Source: an uncultured Clostridia bacterium (GTDB lineage Bacteria > Bacillota > Clostridia > Christensenellales > CASEPJ01). From it: DNA of 18,020 bases. A program made the position numbers and the translations under genes. This document shows positions 6,587-13,812 of this stretch, piece by piece. The DNA is taken from assembly GCA_949289715.1 (NCBI GenBank), contig CASEPJ010000149.1, positions 1 through 18,020 of the forward strand. The letters run 5' to 3'. The number at the start of each line of letters is the position of its first letter. Within the stretch, counting starts at the first letter, position 1. Under the pieces are notes generated by a model, which made no database searches, was not told where the DNA came from, and worked only from the letters and a program-made list of their open reading frames with translations.

Positions 6587-6751
6587 TTAATTGTTTTTTT
6601 GTGCATCGTTTTCGAAGCTTCCGCAAAAATGCATACTATCGGTATTTCCGCTTGTGATTCTTACGTTTTTTAAATCACAATTGCAGCCTCTAACGTTATG
6701 TTTGCATGCACAAACATCACAATCAATACCTTTGTTTATCTTGTTTTTCAT
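6587..6751 (-). CDS. Small Cys-rich DUF1540-type protein
   Basis: This 54-residue protein starts MKNKINKGIDCDVCAC and ends ENDAQKNN. Six cysteines lie at residues 11, 14, 16, 23, 25 and 43. The pattern IDCDVCACKHN..GCNCDLKNVRIT..., closing with FCGSF, matches DUF1540 proteins (I-x-C-x-V-x2-C-x2-N...C-x-A...I-x-V...C-x-x-F). These are small, probably metal-binding proteins of spore-forming Bacillota with no settled function. A very good ribosome binding site, AAAGGGGG, lies eight to nine bases before the ATG, and a hairpin terminator follows. On the reverse strand a TTGACA (forward 6786-6791) lies upstream but no convincing -10 was found. A longer forward frame (6591-6836) covers the same bases but is a shadow without family features. 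Confidence 0.85.
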   Translation of the reverse strand: MKNKINKGIDCDVCACKHNVRGCNCDLKNVRITSGNTDSMHFCGSFENDAQKNN

Positions 6752-7020
6752 TAAATTACCCCCTTTTAGTAAAGTAATAATAGTTTGTCAATTAATAATA
6801 AAAATATGTAAAGAAATTTTATTATTATTAAATTAATTAAATATATTGTTTTAAATTTTAAAATTCTTAATTCTTAATAATTTAATTTTATCGTAAATTT
6901 GGTGTAGTAACTAAACGTATTTAAATGATTTTTTTACTTAATTTAGTGAGAAAATATTAAATTAAAAAGTAAATTGATTATATAAAATTAAAAAGCGTTT
7001 TAAATGGATAATTCATTAAG
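6752..7020. other. AT-rich spacer with one imperfect inverted repeat
   Basis: No gene is visible. The first bases carry the ribosome binding site of the reverse-strand DUF1540 gene. At 6933-6945 and 6958-6973, TTTACTT-AATTTA pairs with TAAATT-AAAAAGTAAA with a three-base bulge. The stem is almost all A-T, so it may be chance or a weak transcription stop. The promoter of the next operon starts at 7021. Confidence 0.45.
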
Positions 7021-7049
7021 TTGTAATTATTTTGAATTTATGTTATAAT
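7021..7049 (+). promoter_or_regulatory. Extended -10 promoter at the head of the tmk-holB-ricT operon
   Basis: TTGTAA (7021-7026), a 17-base spacer ending TGt, and TATAAT (7044-7049). The predicted start is about seven bases on, at 7056, which is the A of the first ATG. No Shine-Dalgarno sequence lies before that ATG, so the mRNA is probably leaderless. Confidence 0.75.
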
Positions 7050-7055
7050 CATTAT

Positions 7056-7796
7056 ATGGATAACAAATATACTAAAGAGCGTATCAACAATCATTTATCG
7101 TACGATTGGTATAAATATATAATTGTAATTTTAATCGCCGTAGTGGGGTGGATTATTTTATTTGCCCTAACGACTCCGGGTATTCCCGAAAGCGAGATTA
7201 TAAACGTTTATATTTTTTCGCCCGAAGCCTCTCAGGAGGAAATCGATAAATTGCAGGACTATTTGGAATATCGTTTTGAACAGGAATATAATTCAGAAAG
7301 CAGAATAAAACAATTAAATGTCGTTTGGAATTCTTCTTCGGCAGTAGATTCTGCACAAAAAATGGTCAATCTTCTTTCTGGACGCAACGGCGATATTCTT
7401 ATTATGCCGTATTTTGAAGACGAAGTTTACTTAAATATGTATATTCAAAATTTTCCCGATATGTTTGCAGACCTTAGCCAATGCTTCGAAGAAGGGCAGC
7501 CTCTCGAATACGTTGTAAACGGTGAAGGTTCGGGCAGATATGTTTCTGCCTACAATGCGGAATACACAATTTCCGACGAAAACGGGGAAGTTATTAAAAA
7601 CTTGACTTGCGGACTTGACCTGAAAAATTGCGGTTCGCTAGGTAAAGTGATAGGCACTGCAGGTAAATGCGAAACGATGGATTTTGCAATGGTATTATTT
7701 TCTTATGCGGGTTATAACGACGAGATTGCAAACTTTATTGACAACAATGCTGAAAATTTTGCCGTAATGCGCTGGATTACCGATTATTATGAGTAA
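7056..7796 (+). CDS. Unknown membrane-anchored protein, first gene of the operon
   Basis: I do not recognise this 246-residue protein. It has a short, basic cytoplasmic end (residues 1-20, MDNKYTKERINNHLSYDWYK) and one membrane helix (about 21-40, YIIVILIAVVGWIILFALTT). A 200-residue outer domain follows, with mixed helices and strands, many acidic residues, and segments such as NVYIFSPEASQEEIDKLQDY and GRNGDILIMPYFEDEVYLNMY. The alternation of an N-terminal strand, helix, VVWNSSS and GDILIMP loosely recalls periplasmic-binding-type folds, but that is a guess. I chose the ATG at 7056 because the promoter lies directly upstream; an in-frame TTG at 7032 falls inside the promoter. It overlaps the next gene by eight bases. 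It is not part of the Bacillus version of this cluster. Confidence 0.8.
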   Translation: MDNKYTKERINNHLSYDWYKYIIVILIAVVGWIILFALTTPGIPESEIINVYIFSPEASQEEIDKLQDYLEYRFEQEYNSESRIKQLNVVWNSSSAVDSAQKMVNLLSGRNGDILIMPYFEDEVYLNMYIQNFPDMFADLSQCFEEGQPLEYVVNGEGSGRYVSAYNAEYTISDENGEVIKNLTCGLDLKNCGSLGKVIGTAGKCETMDFAMVLFSYAGYNDEIANFIDNNAENFAVMRWITDYYE

Positions 7797-9114
7797 AAAT
7801 ATTTATAAAGCCTTGGCCGATTTTTCATCATCGCAACCGGCAAGGTTCTTTATGCCGGGGCATAAAGGAAAATATCCCGAAAAATTGTTAAACGGAATGT
7901 TGGATATTACCGAATTGGATTTTTCGGATAATCTTATGTCTCCCGAAGGGATTATATTCAAAGCACAAAAAAAAGGAGAAAATTTTTACAAAGGAGAATG
8001 TTTTTTTTCCTCTTGCGGTTCAACGGTGCCTATACTTGCAGCTCTTTCTGTTTTTAAAAATAAAAAAATTTTAATGCAGAGGAACAGTCATATAAGCGTT
8101 TATAACGGAGTGGAACTTTTTTCTCTGAAACCCGATTTTATTAATACCGAAAATGTGGACGGGCTTTTTAAACCCGTTACTCTAAAAGACATAAAAGAAA
8201 ATTTGAATAAAGATACATCTGCGGTAATTTTGACTTCTCCCGACTATTACGGAAGAATTGCTGAGGTAGAAAAAATTTATGAATATTTAAAAATGCAGAA
8301 TGTAAAATTGATAGTAGATGCTGCACACGGTGCGCATTTTAACTGTTCTAATGAATTACCTCCTTTCCCCGTTGGAGATATTACGATAACTTCTTTGCAT
8401 AAAACTTTGCCTGCATTGACTTCGGCTGCCGTTGCCGTTGTTTATGACAAGGAATTATCGCAAATCTTTAAAAATAATTTGAATAAACTGCATACCACAA
8501 GCCCTTCGTATTTAATACTTATTTCGGCAGAATATTCCTTAGAATATGCAGACAGCAAAAAAGCTGTAAGAGATTACGATTTATTAAAAGCCGAAATTGA
8601 AAAAACGAAAAAGGAATCGAACGGAGAATTTTTGATAAACGACGATTTTACGAGAATAGTTTTCAACGCAAAAAATTATGCTTATACAACGGAAGAAATT
8701 GCTTTATATCTGCAAAACCAATCTGTTTTTTGCGAGTTTTATGACGAAAAAAGGATTATTTTTATTGCCACGCCTTTTAATTCTTCCTCCGATTTTATAA
8801 GGCTTTCCACCGTATTATCAAAACTTACTAAAAAAAACGCAGCCGATTCTGAGAAAGATATTTTGGAATATCCCGAAATTAAAAGATGTGTTCCCTATAA
8901 TGAAGCAATTGTTTTAAAATGGGAAGAAATTGATTTAAATAAATCTGCCAACAGGATATCGGCGGCAAATGTAGGAATTTATCCCCCTTCGGTACCTGTT
9001 CTTGTTGCTGGCGAAAAAATAAGTCCAAATCATATAAAATATTTAATTGCATCCCGTGCAAAAACTTTCGGGATTACAAACGGAAAAATAAAGGTATTAA
9101 AAAATGAAAGGTAA
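7789..9114 (+). CDS. PLP-dependent Orn/Lys/Arg decarboxylase family protein (YaaO-like)
   Basis: The family removes the alpha-carboxyl group from lysine, arginine or ornithine using pyridoxal phosphate, giving cadaverine, agmatine or putrescine; the substrate cannot be read here. At 441 residues it is the short Bacillus YaaO-type form without the N-terminal wing domain. Seen in order: FFMPGHKGK (20-28), the NSHISVYNG segment (99-107), VDAAHGAHF (176-184) with Asp177 and His180 in the PLP site, and SLHKTLPAL (202-210) with the Schiff-base lysine Lys205. The C-terminal domain (about 260-441) includes YPPSVPVLVAGE, a family hallmark. It overlaps the preceding gene by eight bases and tmk by eleven. 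The yaaO-tmk order is shared with Bacillus. Confidence 0.88.
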   Translation: MSKNIYKALADFSSSQPARFFMPGHKGKYPEKLLNGMLDITELDFSDNLMSPEGIIFKAQKKGENFYKGECFFSSCGSTVPILAALSVFKNKKILMQRNSHISVYNGVELFSLKPDFINTENVDGLFKPVTLKDIKENLNKDTSAVILTSPDYYGRIAEVEKIYEYLKMQNVKLIVDAAHGAHFNCSNELPPFPVGDITITSLHKTLPALTSAAVAVVYDKELSQIFKNNLNKLHTTSPSYLILISAEYSLEYADSKKAVRDYDLLKAEIEKTKKESNGEFLINDDFTRIVFNAKNYAYTTEEIALYLQNQSVFCEFYDEKRIIFIATPFNSSSDFIRLSTVLSKLTKKNAADSEKDILEYPEIKRCVPYNEAIVLKWEEIDLNKSANRISAANVGIYPPSVPVLVAGEKISPNHIKYLIASRAKTFGITNGKIKVLKNER

Positions 9115-9724
9115 ATTTGTAACGATAGAAGGTTGCGAGGGAGCCGGTAAATCCACTCAGCTAAAACTTTTAAAGGATTATCTCGAAAGTAAAAAAGAAA
9201 ATTTTATAATGACTCGTGAGCCCGGAGGAACCATCCTTGCGGAAAAACTCAGAAATATAATTTTGCATTTCGACGAGGAGGATATCTGCCCGTTGGCAGA
9301 AGCGTATTTATATGCTGCAGCAAGGGCACAGCATATAAATAAACTCATAAAACCTTCTTTGGATAAAGGGAAATTGGTAATATGCGACAGATTTATAGAT
9401 TCGTCTTTTGCTTATCAGGCTTATGCCAGAAAATTGGGTTTTGAAACGGTAAAAAAGATAAACGACGAAGCGCTGCAAAATATAGTACCCGATTTAACTT
9501 TGTTCCTCGATATTTCTCCGGAAAAATCTTTTTTAAGGAAGGGCGGAGCGGATAAATCCGACCGTTTGGAGAGAGAAAATACCGAATTTCATATGTCCGT
9601 TTACAGAGGTTTTAAAAAGTTGGAAAAAATTTTCCCCGAAAGGTTTATTTCCGTGGACGTTTCGGGTACCAAATACGAAACTCATGCGAAAATCATAGAA
9701 ATTCTGACAAAAAAGGTATTATAA
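9104..9724 (+). CDS. tmk: Thymidylate kinase
   Basis: Tmk phosphorylates dTMP to dTDP with ATP, an essential step in dTTP supply. It has 206 residues, a normal length. The P-loop is GCEGAGKST (10-18), followed by TREPGGT (37-43) and the DRFIDSSFAYQ substrate region (95-105). The lid region RKGGADKSDRLE (145-156) carries the basic residues. An AAGGT site lies eight bases before the ATG, within the end of the decarboxylase gene (11-base overlap). Five bases separate its stop from holB, so the two are translated from the same message, as in most Bacillota where dTTP supply and the clamp loader are linked. Confidence 0.97.
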   Translation: MKGKFVTIEGCEGAGKSTQLKLLKDYLESKKENFIMTREPGGTILAEKLRNIILHFDEEDICPLAEAYLYAAARAQHINKLIKPSLDKGKLVICDRFIDSSFAYQAYARKLGFETVKKINDEALQNIVPDLTLFLDISPEKSFLRKGGADKSDRLERENTEFHMSVYRGFKKLEKIFPERFISVDVSGTKYETHAKIIEILTKKVL

Positions 9725-9728
9725 ACTG

Positions 9729-10721
9729 ATGGAATTAAATTCTGAAGAAATAATCAGAAGTATAGAAAAGAAGAAATATTTTCTCGATTTTTTGAAAGAA
9801 AAGGAAAACGGGAAATTGACTCACGCCTATGCTTTTTATTCGGATGATAAGCTTACGCTTAAATATCTACTGAATTTGTGTGCCGCCGTCGTATGTTGCA
9901 GCAGAAACGGTTGCGGCATATGTTCTGTTTGCAATAAAATTAAAAAAAATATATATGCGGAAGTAATGACCGTATCTGCCGATAAAATTAAAGTGGACGA
10001 TATAGAAAAAATTAAAGAAGATATACAATTACTTCCTTACGAGGGAGATTGTAAAGTATATATTTTACTTAATGCGGAAACAATGAACGAATCGGCGCAA
10101 AATAAGTTGTTAAAATTAATTGAAGAACCCGTACAAAATGCCGTATTTTTGTTCGGTGTATCAGATGAATTTTCTCTCCTTCCCACTATAAAATCCAGAA
10201 TGAAACATATTGATGTCGAAAAATTTACAACAAGCGAAATTTTAGACATGGAAAGTTTTAAAAAATCCGTAAAAGACATAAAAACCGCTGAATTGGCAGC
10301 GGTAATTAGTGAGGGAAATTTAACTTTAGCTTCAAAAATTGTTTGCGATGAGAAATTCAATTTCCTGTATAATCTTGCCACAAATTTATATTTAAAATTA
10401 AAAAACAGCAAATGTGTCGTTTCTTGCATAGCCGAAATTACGCCCTATAAAGACGATATTAATATATTTTTAAATATTTTACTAATTTTTACAAAAGATA
10501 TGTTGATGTACGAAATGGGCAAAAGCGATTTTGTATCTTTAAAAAATGCAGAAAAAGAAATGGTTTCCGTTTTATGGGAATTTAACACTCAATCTTTAAT
10601 GGGTATTATAGAAAAAATAAATTCTACAAAACGTAAGCTTGTTTTAAACTGCAACCCCGTATTAGCTGCGGAAAAATTATTTTTCGATATTTTGGAGGTT
10701 AAATATATATGCCGAACATAA
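9729..10721 (+). CDS. holB: DNA polymerase III delta' subunit
   Basis: Delta' is a non-catalytic part of the clamp loader that places the sliding clamp on DNA. The protein has 330 residues. The start THAYAF (31-36) matches the family THAYLF, but the ATP-binding loop that follows is lost (YSDDKLTLKYL), as is normal for true delta' in contrast to gamma/tau. A zinc-type cysteine group is present: Cys56/57, 62, 65 and 68 (CCSRNGCGICSVC). The NESAQNKLLKLIEEP segment (117-131) matches the conserved box NAANALLKTLEEP. TIKSRMKHI carries the SRx arginine finger, here SRM rather than the usual SRC. It overlaps ricT by 13 bases. Identity is helped by tmk upstream and ricT downstream. Confidence 0.92.
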   Translation: MELNSEEIIRSIEKKKYFLDFLKEKENGKLTHAYAFYSDDKLTLKYLLNLCAAVVCCSRNGCGICSVCNKIKKNIYAEVMTVSADKIKVDDIEKIKEDIQLLPYEGDCKVYILLNAETMNESAQNKLLKLIEEPVQNAVFLFGVSDEFSLLPTIKSRMKHIDVEKFTTSEILDMESFKKSVKDIKTAELAAVISEGNLTLASKIVCDEKFNFLYNLATNLYLKLKNSKCVVSCIAEITPYKDDINIFLNILLIFTKDMLMYEMGKSDFVSLKNAEKEMVSVLWEFNTQSLMGIIEKINSTKRKLVLNCNPVLAAEKLFFDILEVKYICRT

Positions 10722-11614
10722 TTGGCGTAAAATTCAAGCCGGCAGGAAAAATTTATTATTTTTCCTCGGAAAAACTTATAGATTCAGATAATAATTATAT
10801 ACCATTGAAAACGGACGATGCCGTTATCGTAGAAACGGCAAACGGTCTCGAATACGGTAAAGTGGCATTGACTTATACCGATATAGACGATAGCGAAGTT
10901 TCATCTCCTCTAAAGCCGGCAATAAGAATTGCGACCAAAGAAGATGAAAAACAGGTGGAGCGTAATGCGAAAAAAGCAAAAGATGCCCGTAAAGTAATAG
11001 AAGAAAAAATAAAAAAATTCAATCTTGATATGAAAATTACCGATATCGAATATACATTTACGGGCAATAAACTAATTTTTTATTTTACGTCCGAAAATCG
11101 TGTTGATTTCAGAGAATTGGTAAAAGAATTGGCGGCAATATTTAAAACAAGAATAGAACTGCGTCAAATAGGAATTAGAGATCAGTCAAAAACATTGGGC
11201 GGAATAGCTCCTTGCGGCAGAGCTTGTTGTTGCAGCTATTATCTTTCCGATTTTGAAAGAGTTTCCATCAAAATGGCAAAAGTTCAGGGACTTTCACTAA
11301 ATCCTGCCAAAATTAGCGGCTTATGCGGCAGACTAATGTGTTGTTTAAGTTTTGAAAACGAGCATTATAGCGAAACCGCAAAAGAAATGCCGAAAATTAA
11401 CACCGAAGTTAAAACGCCGGACGGAAAAGGTAACGTATTAAATGTAAATATGCTTACCAAAATGGTTACGGTTAAAATAATAAAACCGGAAGGAGCGGAA
11501 GAGCTTAAAGATTTCCCCGTAGCATTGCTCAAGTGGGAGAAAAAGAAAGTCAACTCAAAAGCGGAAGATGACGACGAGCCGCTTTCCGACGAAATCAAAG
11601 AGCTGTTGGATTAA
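10709..11614 (+). CDS. ricT: RicT (YaaT), PSP1-domain iron-sulfur protein
   Basis: In Bacillus, RicT forms the Y-complex with RicA and RicF. This complex binds [4Fe-4S] clusters and works with RNase Y in mRNA processing, and it influences sporulation and competence. The protein has 301 residues. The PSP1 core spans about 10-215. The cysteine block is intact: GGIAPCGRACCCSYYL (164-179, Cys169, 173-175) and GLCGRLMCCLSFEN (204-217, Cys206, 211, 212). The conserved SIKMAKVQGLSLNPAKISG lies between them. The C-terminus is acidic and presumably disordered. GGAGGT lies nine bases before the ATG, inside holB. This is the last gene of the operon. No strong terminator follows, only an AT-rich hairpin. 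Confidence 0.95.
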   Translation: MPNIIGVKFKPAGKIYYFSSEKLIDSDNNYIPLKTDDAVIVETANGLEYGKVALTYTDIDDSEVSSPLKPAIRIATKEDEKQVERNAKKAKDARKVIEEKIKKFNLDMKITDIEYTFTGNKLIFYFTSENRVDFRELVKELAAIFKTRIELRQIGIRDQSKTLGGIAPCGRACCCSYYLSDFERVSIKMAKVQGLSLNPAKISGLCGRLMCCLSFENEHYSETAKEMPKINTEVKTPDGKGNVLNVNMLTKMVTVKIIKPEGAEELKDFPVALLKWEKKKVNSKAEDDDEPLSDEIKELLD

Positions 11615-11752
11615 TTATGGCATAAATCGAATATGCGTAAACATAAAATATTCATATGGCGCAATATTTTAAAATTTAAAAAATATTATTTTGCCGGTAT
11701 TACGTTAAATTAAATAAAACATCAAAAAAATTTAATTTTTTTTGTAAATTAC

Positions 11753-11781
11753 TATACAAAATTATTAATTTGTGGTAAAAT
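11753..11781 (+). promoter_or_regulatory. Extended -10 promoter of the ferredoxin gene
   Basis: TATACA (11753-11758), a 17-base spacer ending TGg, and TAAAAT (11776-11781). The predicted start near 11788 gives a 31-base leader. GTGGTAAAAT is identical to the sua5 promoter (16382-16391). Confidence 0.6.
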
Positions 11782-11818
11782 ATTATCAATCAAAAAATTA
11801 TAAGTGAGGTTTTTTATT

Positions 11819-11989
11819 ATGGCATATTGTATTTCAGATGAATGTATTTCCTGTGGCGCATGTGCAAGCGAATGTCCCGTTTCGGCAATTTCGGAAGGTG
11901 CCGAACATTACGAAATAGATAAAGATACTTGTATTTCCTGCGGTGCTTGTGCTGCCGGTTGTCCCGTATCGGCTATATCGGAAGAATAA
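11819..11989 (+). CDS. 2[4Fe-4S] ferredoxin, clostridial type
   Basis: This is a small electron carrier of 56 residues. There are two cluster motifs: C-x2-C-x2-C-x3-CP at residues 9-20 and again at 38-49. The first three Cys of each motif (9, 12, 15 and 38, 41, 44) bind one cluster, and the fourth (19, 48) bridges to the other. An extra Cys at residue 4 is unusual. The two halves are nearly the same (CISCGACA-ECPVSAISE and CISCGACA-GCPVSAISE), showing internal duplication. I chose the ATG at 11819 because AAGTGAGG (11802-11809) lies nine bases upstream; the GTG at 11804 is inside that site. It has its own promoter and terminator, so it is monocistronic, between ricT and trmN6. Confidence 0.95.
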   Translation: MAYCISDECISCGACASECPVSAISEGAEHYEIDKDTCISCGACAAGCPVSAISEE

Positions 11990-12006
11990 TTTTTAATACC
12001 GATGTC

Positions 12007-12036
12007 AAAGGCAGGCTTAAATAACGCCTGCCTTTT
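12007..12036 (+). terminator. Strong terminator after the ferredoxin gene
   Basis: AAAGGCAGGC (12007-12016) pairs perfectly with GCCTGCCTTT (12026-12035), ten pairs with a nine-base loop, followed by T-rich sequence. It should separate ferredoxin from trmN6. Confidence 0.93.
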
Positions 12037-12083
12037 CCCTTTTTATATGTGCTAAATAAAAAATTTTAATAATTTATTTAACG

Positions 12084-12830
12084 ATGTCATTATTAAACGA
12101 TAAAGAGAGATTAGACGATCTCCAATTCAAAAATTTAAAAATAATTCAGAATAAGGACAGATATTGTTTCTCTGCGGACGCTGTTCTTCTTTCCCATTTT
12201 ATGTATGTCGGCACTAAAGAAGTATTGCTCGATATTGGTACGGGCAGCGGAATAATTGCAATTCTTGCCGCCGCAAAATATAATCCTAAAAAAATTTACG
12301 GGGTGGAAATTCAAAAAGAACAAGCAGATATGGCAGTGCGTTCGGTAGAATTAAACGGACTTTCAAATAAAATTACTATTATCAACAAATCGATTCAGGA
12401 TTTATCGGAGGATCAAAATTTTAACTGTGTGGACTGTATATGTTGCAATCCTCCTTATAAAGAAGTGGATTCCGGTGAAGTTTCGGAAAATTCGAGTATT
12501 GCTTTAAGTTGTCACGAAATAAAACTTAATTTAAAGGAACTTATGAAATCTGTAGATAAACTTTTGAAATTTAAAGGCAGAATTTATATGGTTCATCGTG
12601 CGGACAGAATAGCCGAAATAATATTTGAAATGAAAAAAAATAATATAGAACCTAAGGAAATGCGGCTTGTGGCGCCAAAAGTCAACAAACCTTTTCATTT
12701 AATATTAATTAAGGGTATAAAGGGCGGTAAACCGGGAGTGAAGTGGCATAATCCTTTATTTATTGCAGATGTGAACGGCAACGAAACGGAAGAAATCAAA
12801 ATTATATATAACAGAAACGGGAGGGTATAA
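12084..12830 (+). CDS. tRNA1(Val) A37 N6-methyltransferase family (TrmN6/YabB-like)
   Basis: This is an S-adenosylmethionine-dependent N6-adenine methyltransferase of 248 residues. The family entry is the segment DRYCFSADAVLLSHF (25-39). The SAM-binding motif I is LLDIGTGSGIIAILAA (48-63), and the adenine-amino motif is CNPPYKEV (121-128). Bacterial relatives modify position 37 of tRNA1(Val). The next gene is rsmI, and the pair matches Bacillus yabB-yabC; they overlap by one base (TAATG). There is no ribosome binding site before the ATG at 12084 (TTATTTAACG). The terminator at 12007-12036 and the 48-base gap mean a promoter must lie close by, the best candidate being TGcTAAATA (12050-12058). 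Confidence 0.88.
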   Translation: MSLLNDKERLDDLQFKNLKIIQNKDRYCFSADAVLLSHFMYVGTKEVLLDIGTGSGIIAILAAAKYNPKKIYGVEIQKEQADMAVRSVELNGLSNKITIINKSIQDLSEDQNFNCVDCICCNPPYKEVDSGEVSENSSIALSCHEIKLNLKELMKSVDKLLKFKGRIYMVHRADRIAEIIFEMKKNNIEPKEMRLVAPKVNKPFHLILIKGIKGGKPGVKWHNPLFIADVNGNETEEIKIIYNRNGRV

Positions 12831-13633
12831 TGCTTTATATAATTGCAACGCCTATAGGCAATTTGAAAGATATAACATATAGAGCGATTGAAACTTTAAA
12901 CAGCGTGGATTTTATTTTGTGCGAAGATACCCGCCATTCTGCTTTGTTGCTTTCGAAATATGATATAAAAAAACCGCTTATAGCTTACCATAAATTCAAC
13001 GAAAAAGAAATTACGGAAAAAATAATTCAAAGGCTTTCAAATAATGAATCAGCTGCACTGATTTCCGATGCCGGAATGCCCGGCATATCCGATCCGGGAT
13101 TTATATTAATTAAAGAACTTATTAAAAACAATATAGAATATACCGTTTTGCCGGGTGCTTGCGCCGCCATAAACGCTCTTGTTTTAAGCGGAATGAATTG
13201 CGATAAGTTTTTATTTTTCGGTTTTTTACCGGAAAAACAATCAAAAACGGAAAAGGAACTTAAAAAACTTGCCGATGCGGAATATACTCTTGTTTTTTAT
13301 ATTTCTCCTCATTCTATCGAAAAGGATATAACAACTTTGTTTAATTATCTCGGCAATAGAAAAGCAGTCGCTTTAAGAGAAATGACCAAAGTTTATGAGG
13401 AACGTATCGAATTTATGCTAAAAGATGGCTACCCTAAAGAATCACGGGGGGAATTCGTTTTAATAGTGGAAGGAGCAAAGAGTGATAACGATTATAATTC
13501 TTTAAGTATCGAAGAACACGTTAACACATATGTAAACGCAGGTTTTTCGTTAATGGACGCAATTAAAAAAACAGCAAAAGACAGAGGCGTTTTAAAAAAC
13601 GAAATTTATAAACAAGTTATAAAAAATAAATAA
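12830..13633 (+). CDS. rsmI: 16S rRNA C1402 2'-O-ribose methyltransferase RsmI
   Basis: RsmI methylates the ribose of C1402 in the decoding centre of 16S rRNA, together with RsmH. It has 267 residues, slightly shorter than typical, and the tetrapyrrole methylase fold. Seen in order: the start LYIIATPIGNLKDITYRA (2-19), CEDTRHSALLL (31-41), the SAM-binding DAGMPGISDPG (80-90), LPGACAAINALVLSG, and the closing GEFVLIVEGAK. The start shares one base with the stop of the upstream methyltransferase, so translation is coupled; GGGAGG lies just before. An AT-rich hairpin at 13724-13741 is its likely terminator. Confidence 0.95.
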   Translation: MLYIIATPIGNLKDITYRAIETLNSVDFILCEDTRHSALLLSKYDIKKPLIAYHKFNEKEITEKIIQRLSNNESAALISDAGMPGISDPGFILIKELIKNNIEYTVLPGACAAINALVLSGMNCDKFLFFGFLPEKQSKTEKELKKLADAEYTLVFYISPHSIEKDITTLFNYLGNRKAVALREMTKVYEERIEFMLKDGYPKESRGEFVLIVEGAKSDNDYNSLSIEEHVNTYVNAGFSLMDAIKKTAKDRGVLKNEIYKQVIKNK

Positions 13634-13642
13634 AAAATTGTT

Positions 13643-13762
13643 TTTTACTTTTTATAATAAAACGGTTTAAAATATTTTAAAAATTTTTAATTTTCATTAT
13701 TTTACTTTTTTTAATATTTATAAGCAAATAATTTTATTTGCATCTTTTTTACTTTTTTTAAT
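13643..13762 (+). repeat. Three copies of a T-rich TTTTACTTTTTWTAAT motif
   Basis: Near-identical 16-base stretches occur at 13643-13658, 13700-13715 and 13747-13762 in the spacer after rsmI. The last two are identical and the first differs by one base. The T-rich background makes some chance similarity likely. Confidence 0.4.
13724..13750 (+). terminator. AT-rich terminator after rsmI
   Basis: GCAAATA (13724-13730) pairs with TATTTGC (13735-13741) around a four-base loop, followed by ATCTTTTTT. The stem is short and AT-rich, so the signal is moderate. Confidence 0.5.
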
Positions 13763-13812
13763 TTTAATTAAATAAGTTATCGATTTTTTTAATTTTTTTT
13801 ATTAACATTTTA

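Noticed and set aside
6591..6836. Forward 81-codon reading frame
   Set aside because: It is antisense to the Cys-rich DUF1540-type gene, lacks a ribosome binding site and family features, and its hydrophobic sequence is what the complement of that gene would give.
7032..7055. TTG start adding eight residues (MNLCYNHY) to the membrane protein
   Set aside because: It falls within the promoter, between -35 and -10, and has no ribosome binding site.
11663..11690. Possible terminator after ricT (AATATTTT and AAAATATT)
   Set aside because: The stem has no G-C pair and is followed only by ATTTTGCC, so it cannot be told from chance in AT-rich DNA.
11804..11818. GTG start for the ferredoxin
   Set aside because: It is inside the ribosome binding site AAGTGAGG; clostridial ferredoxins begin with MAY-like sequence, as at 11819.
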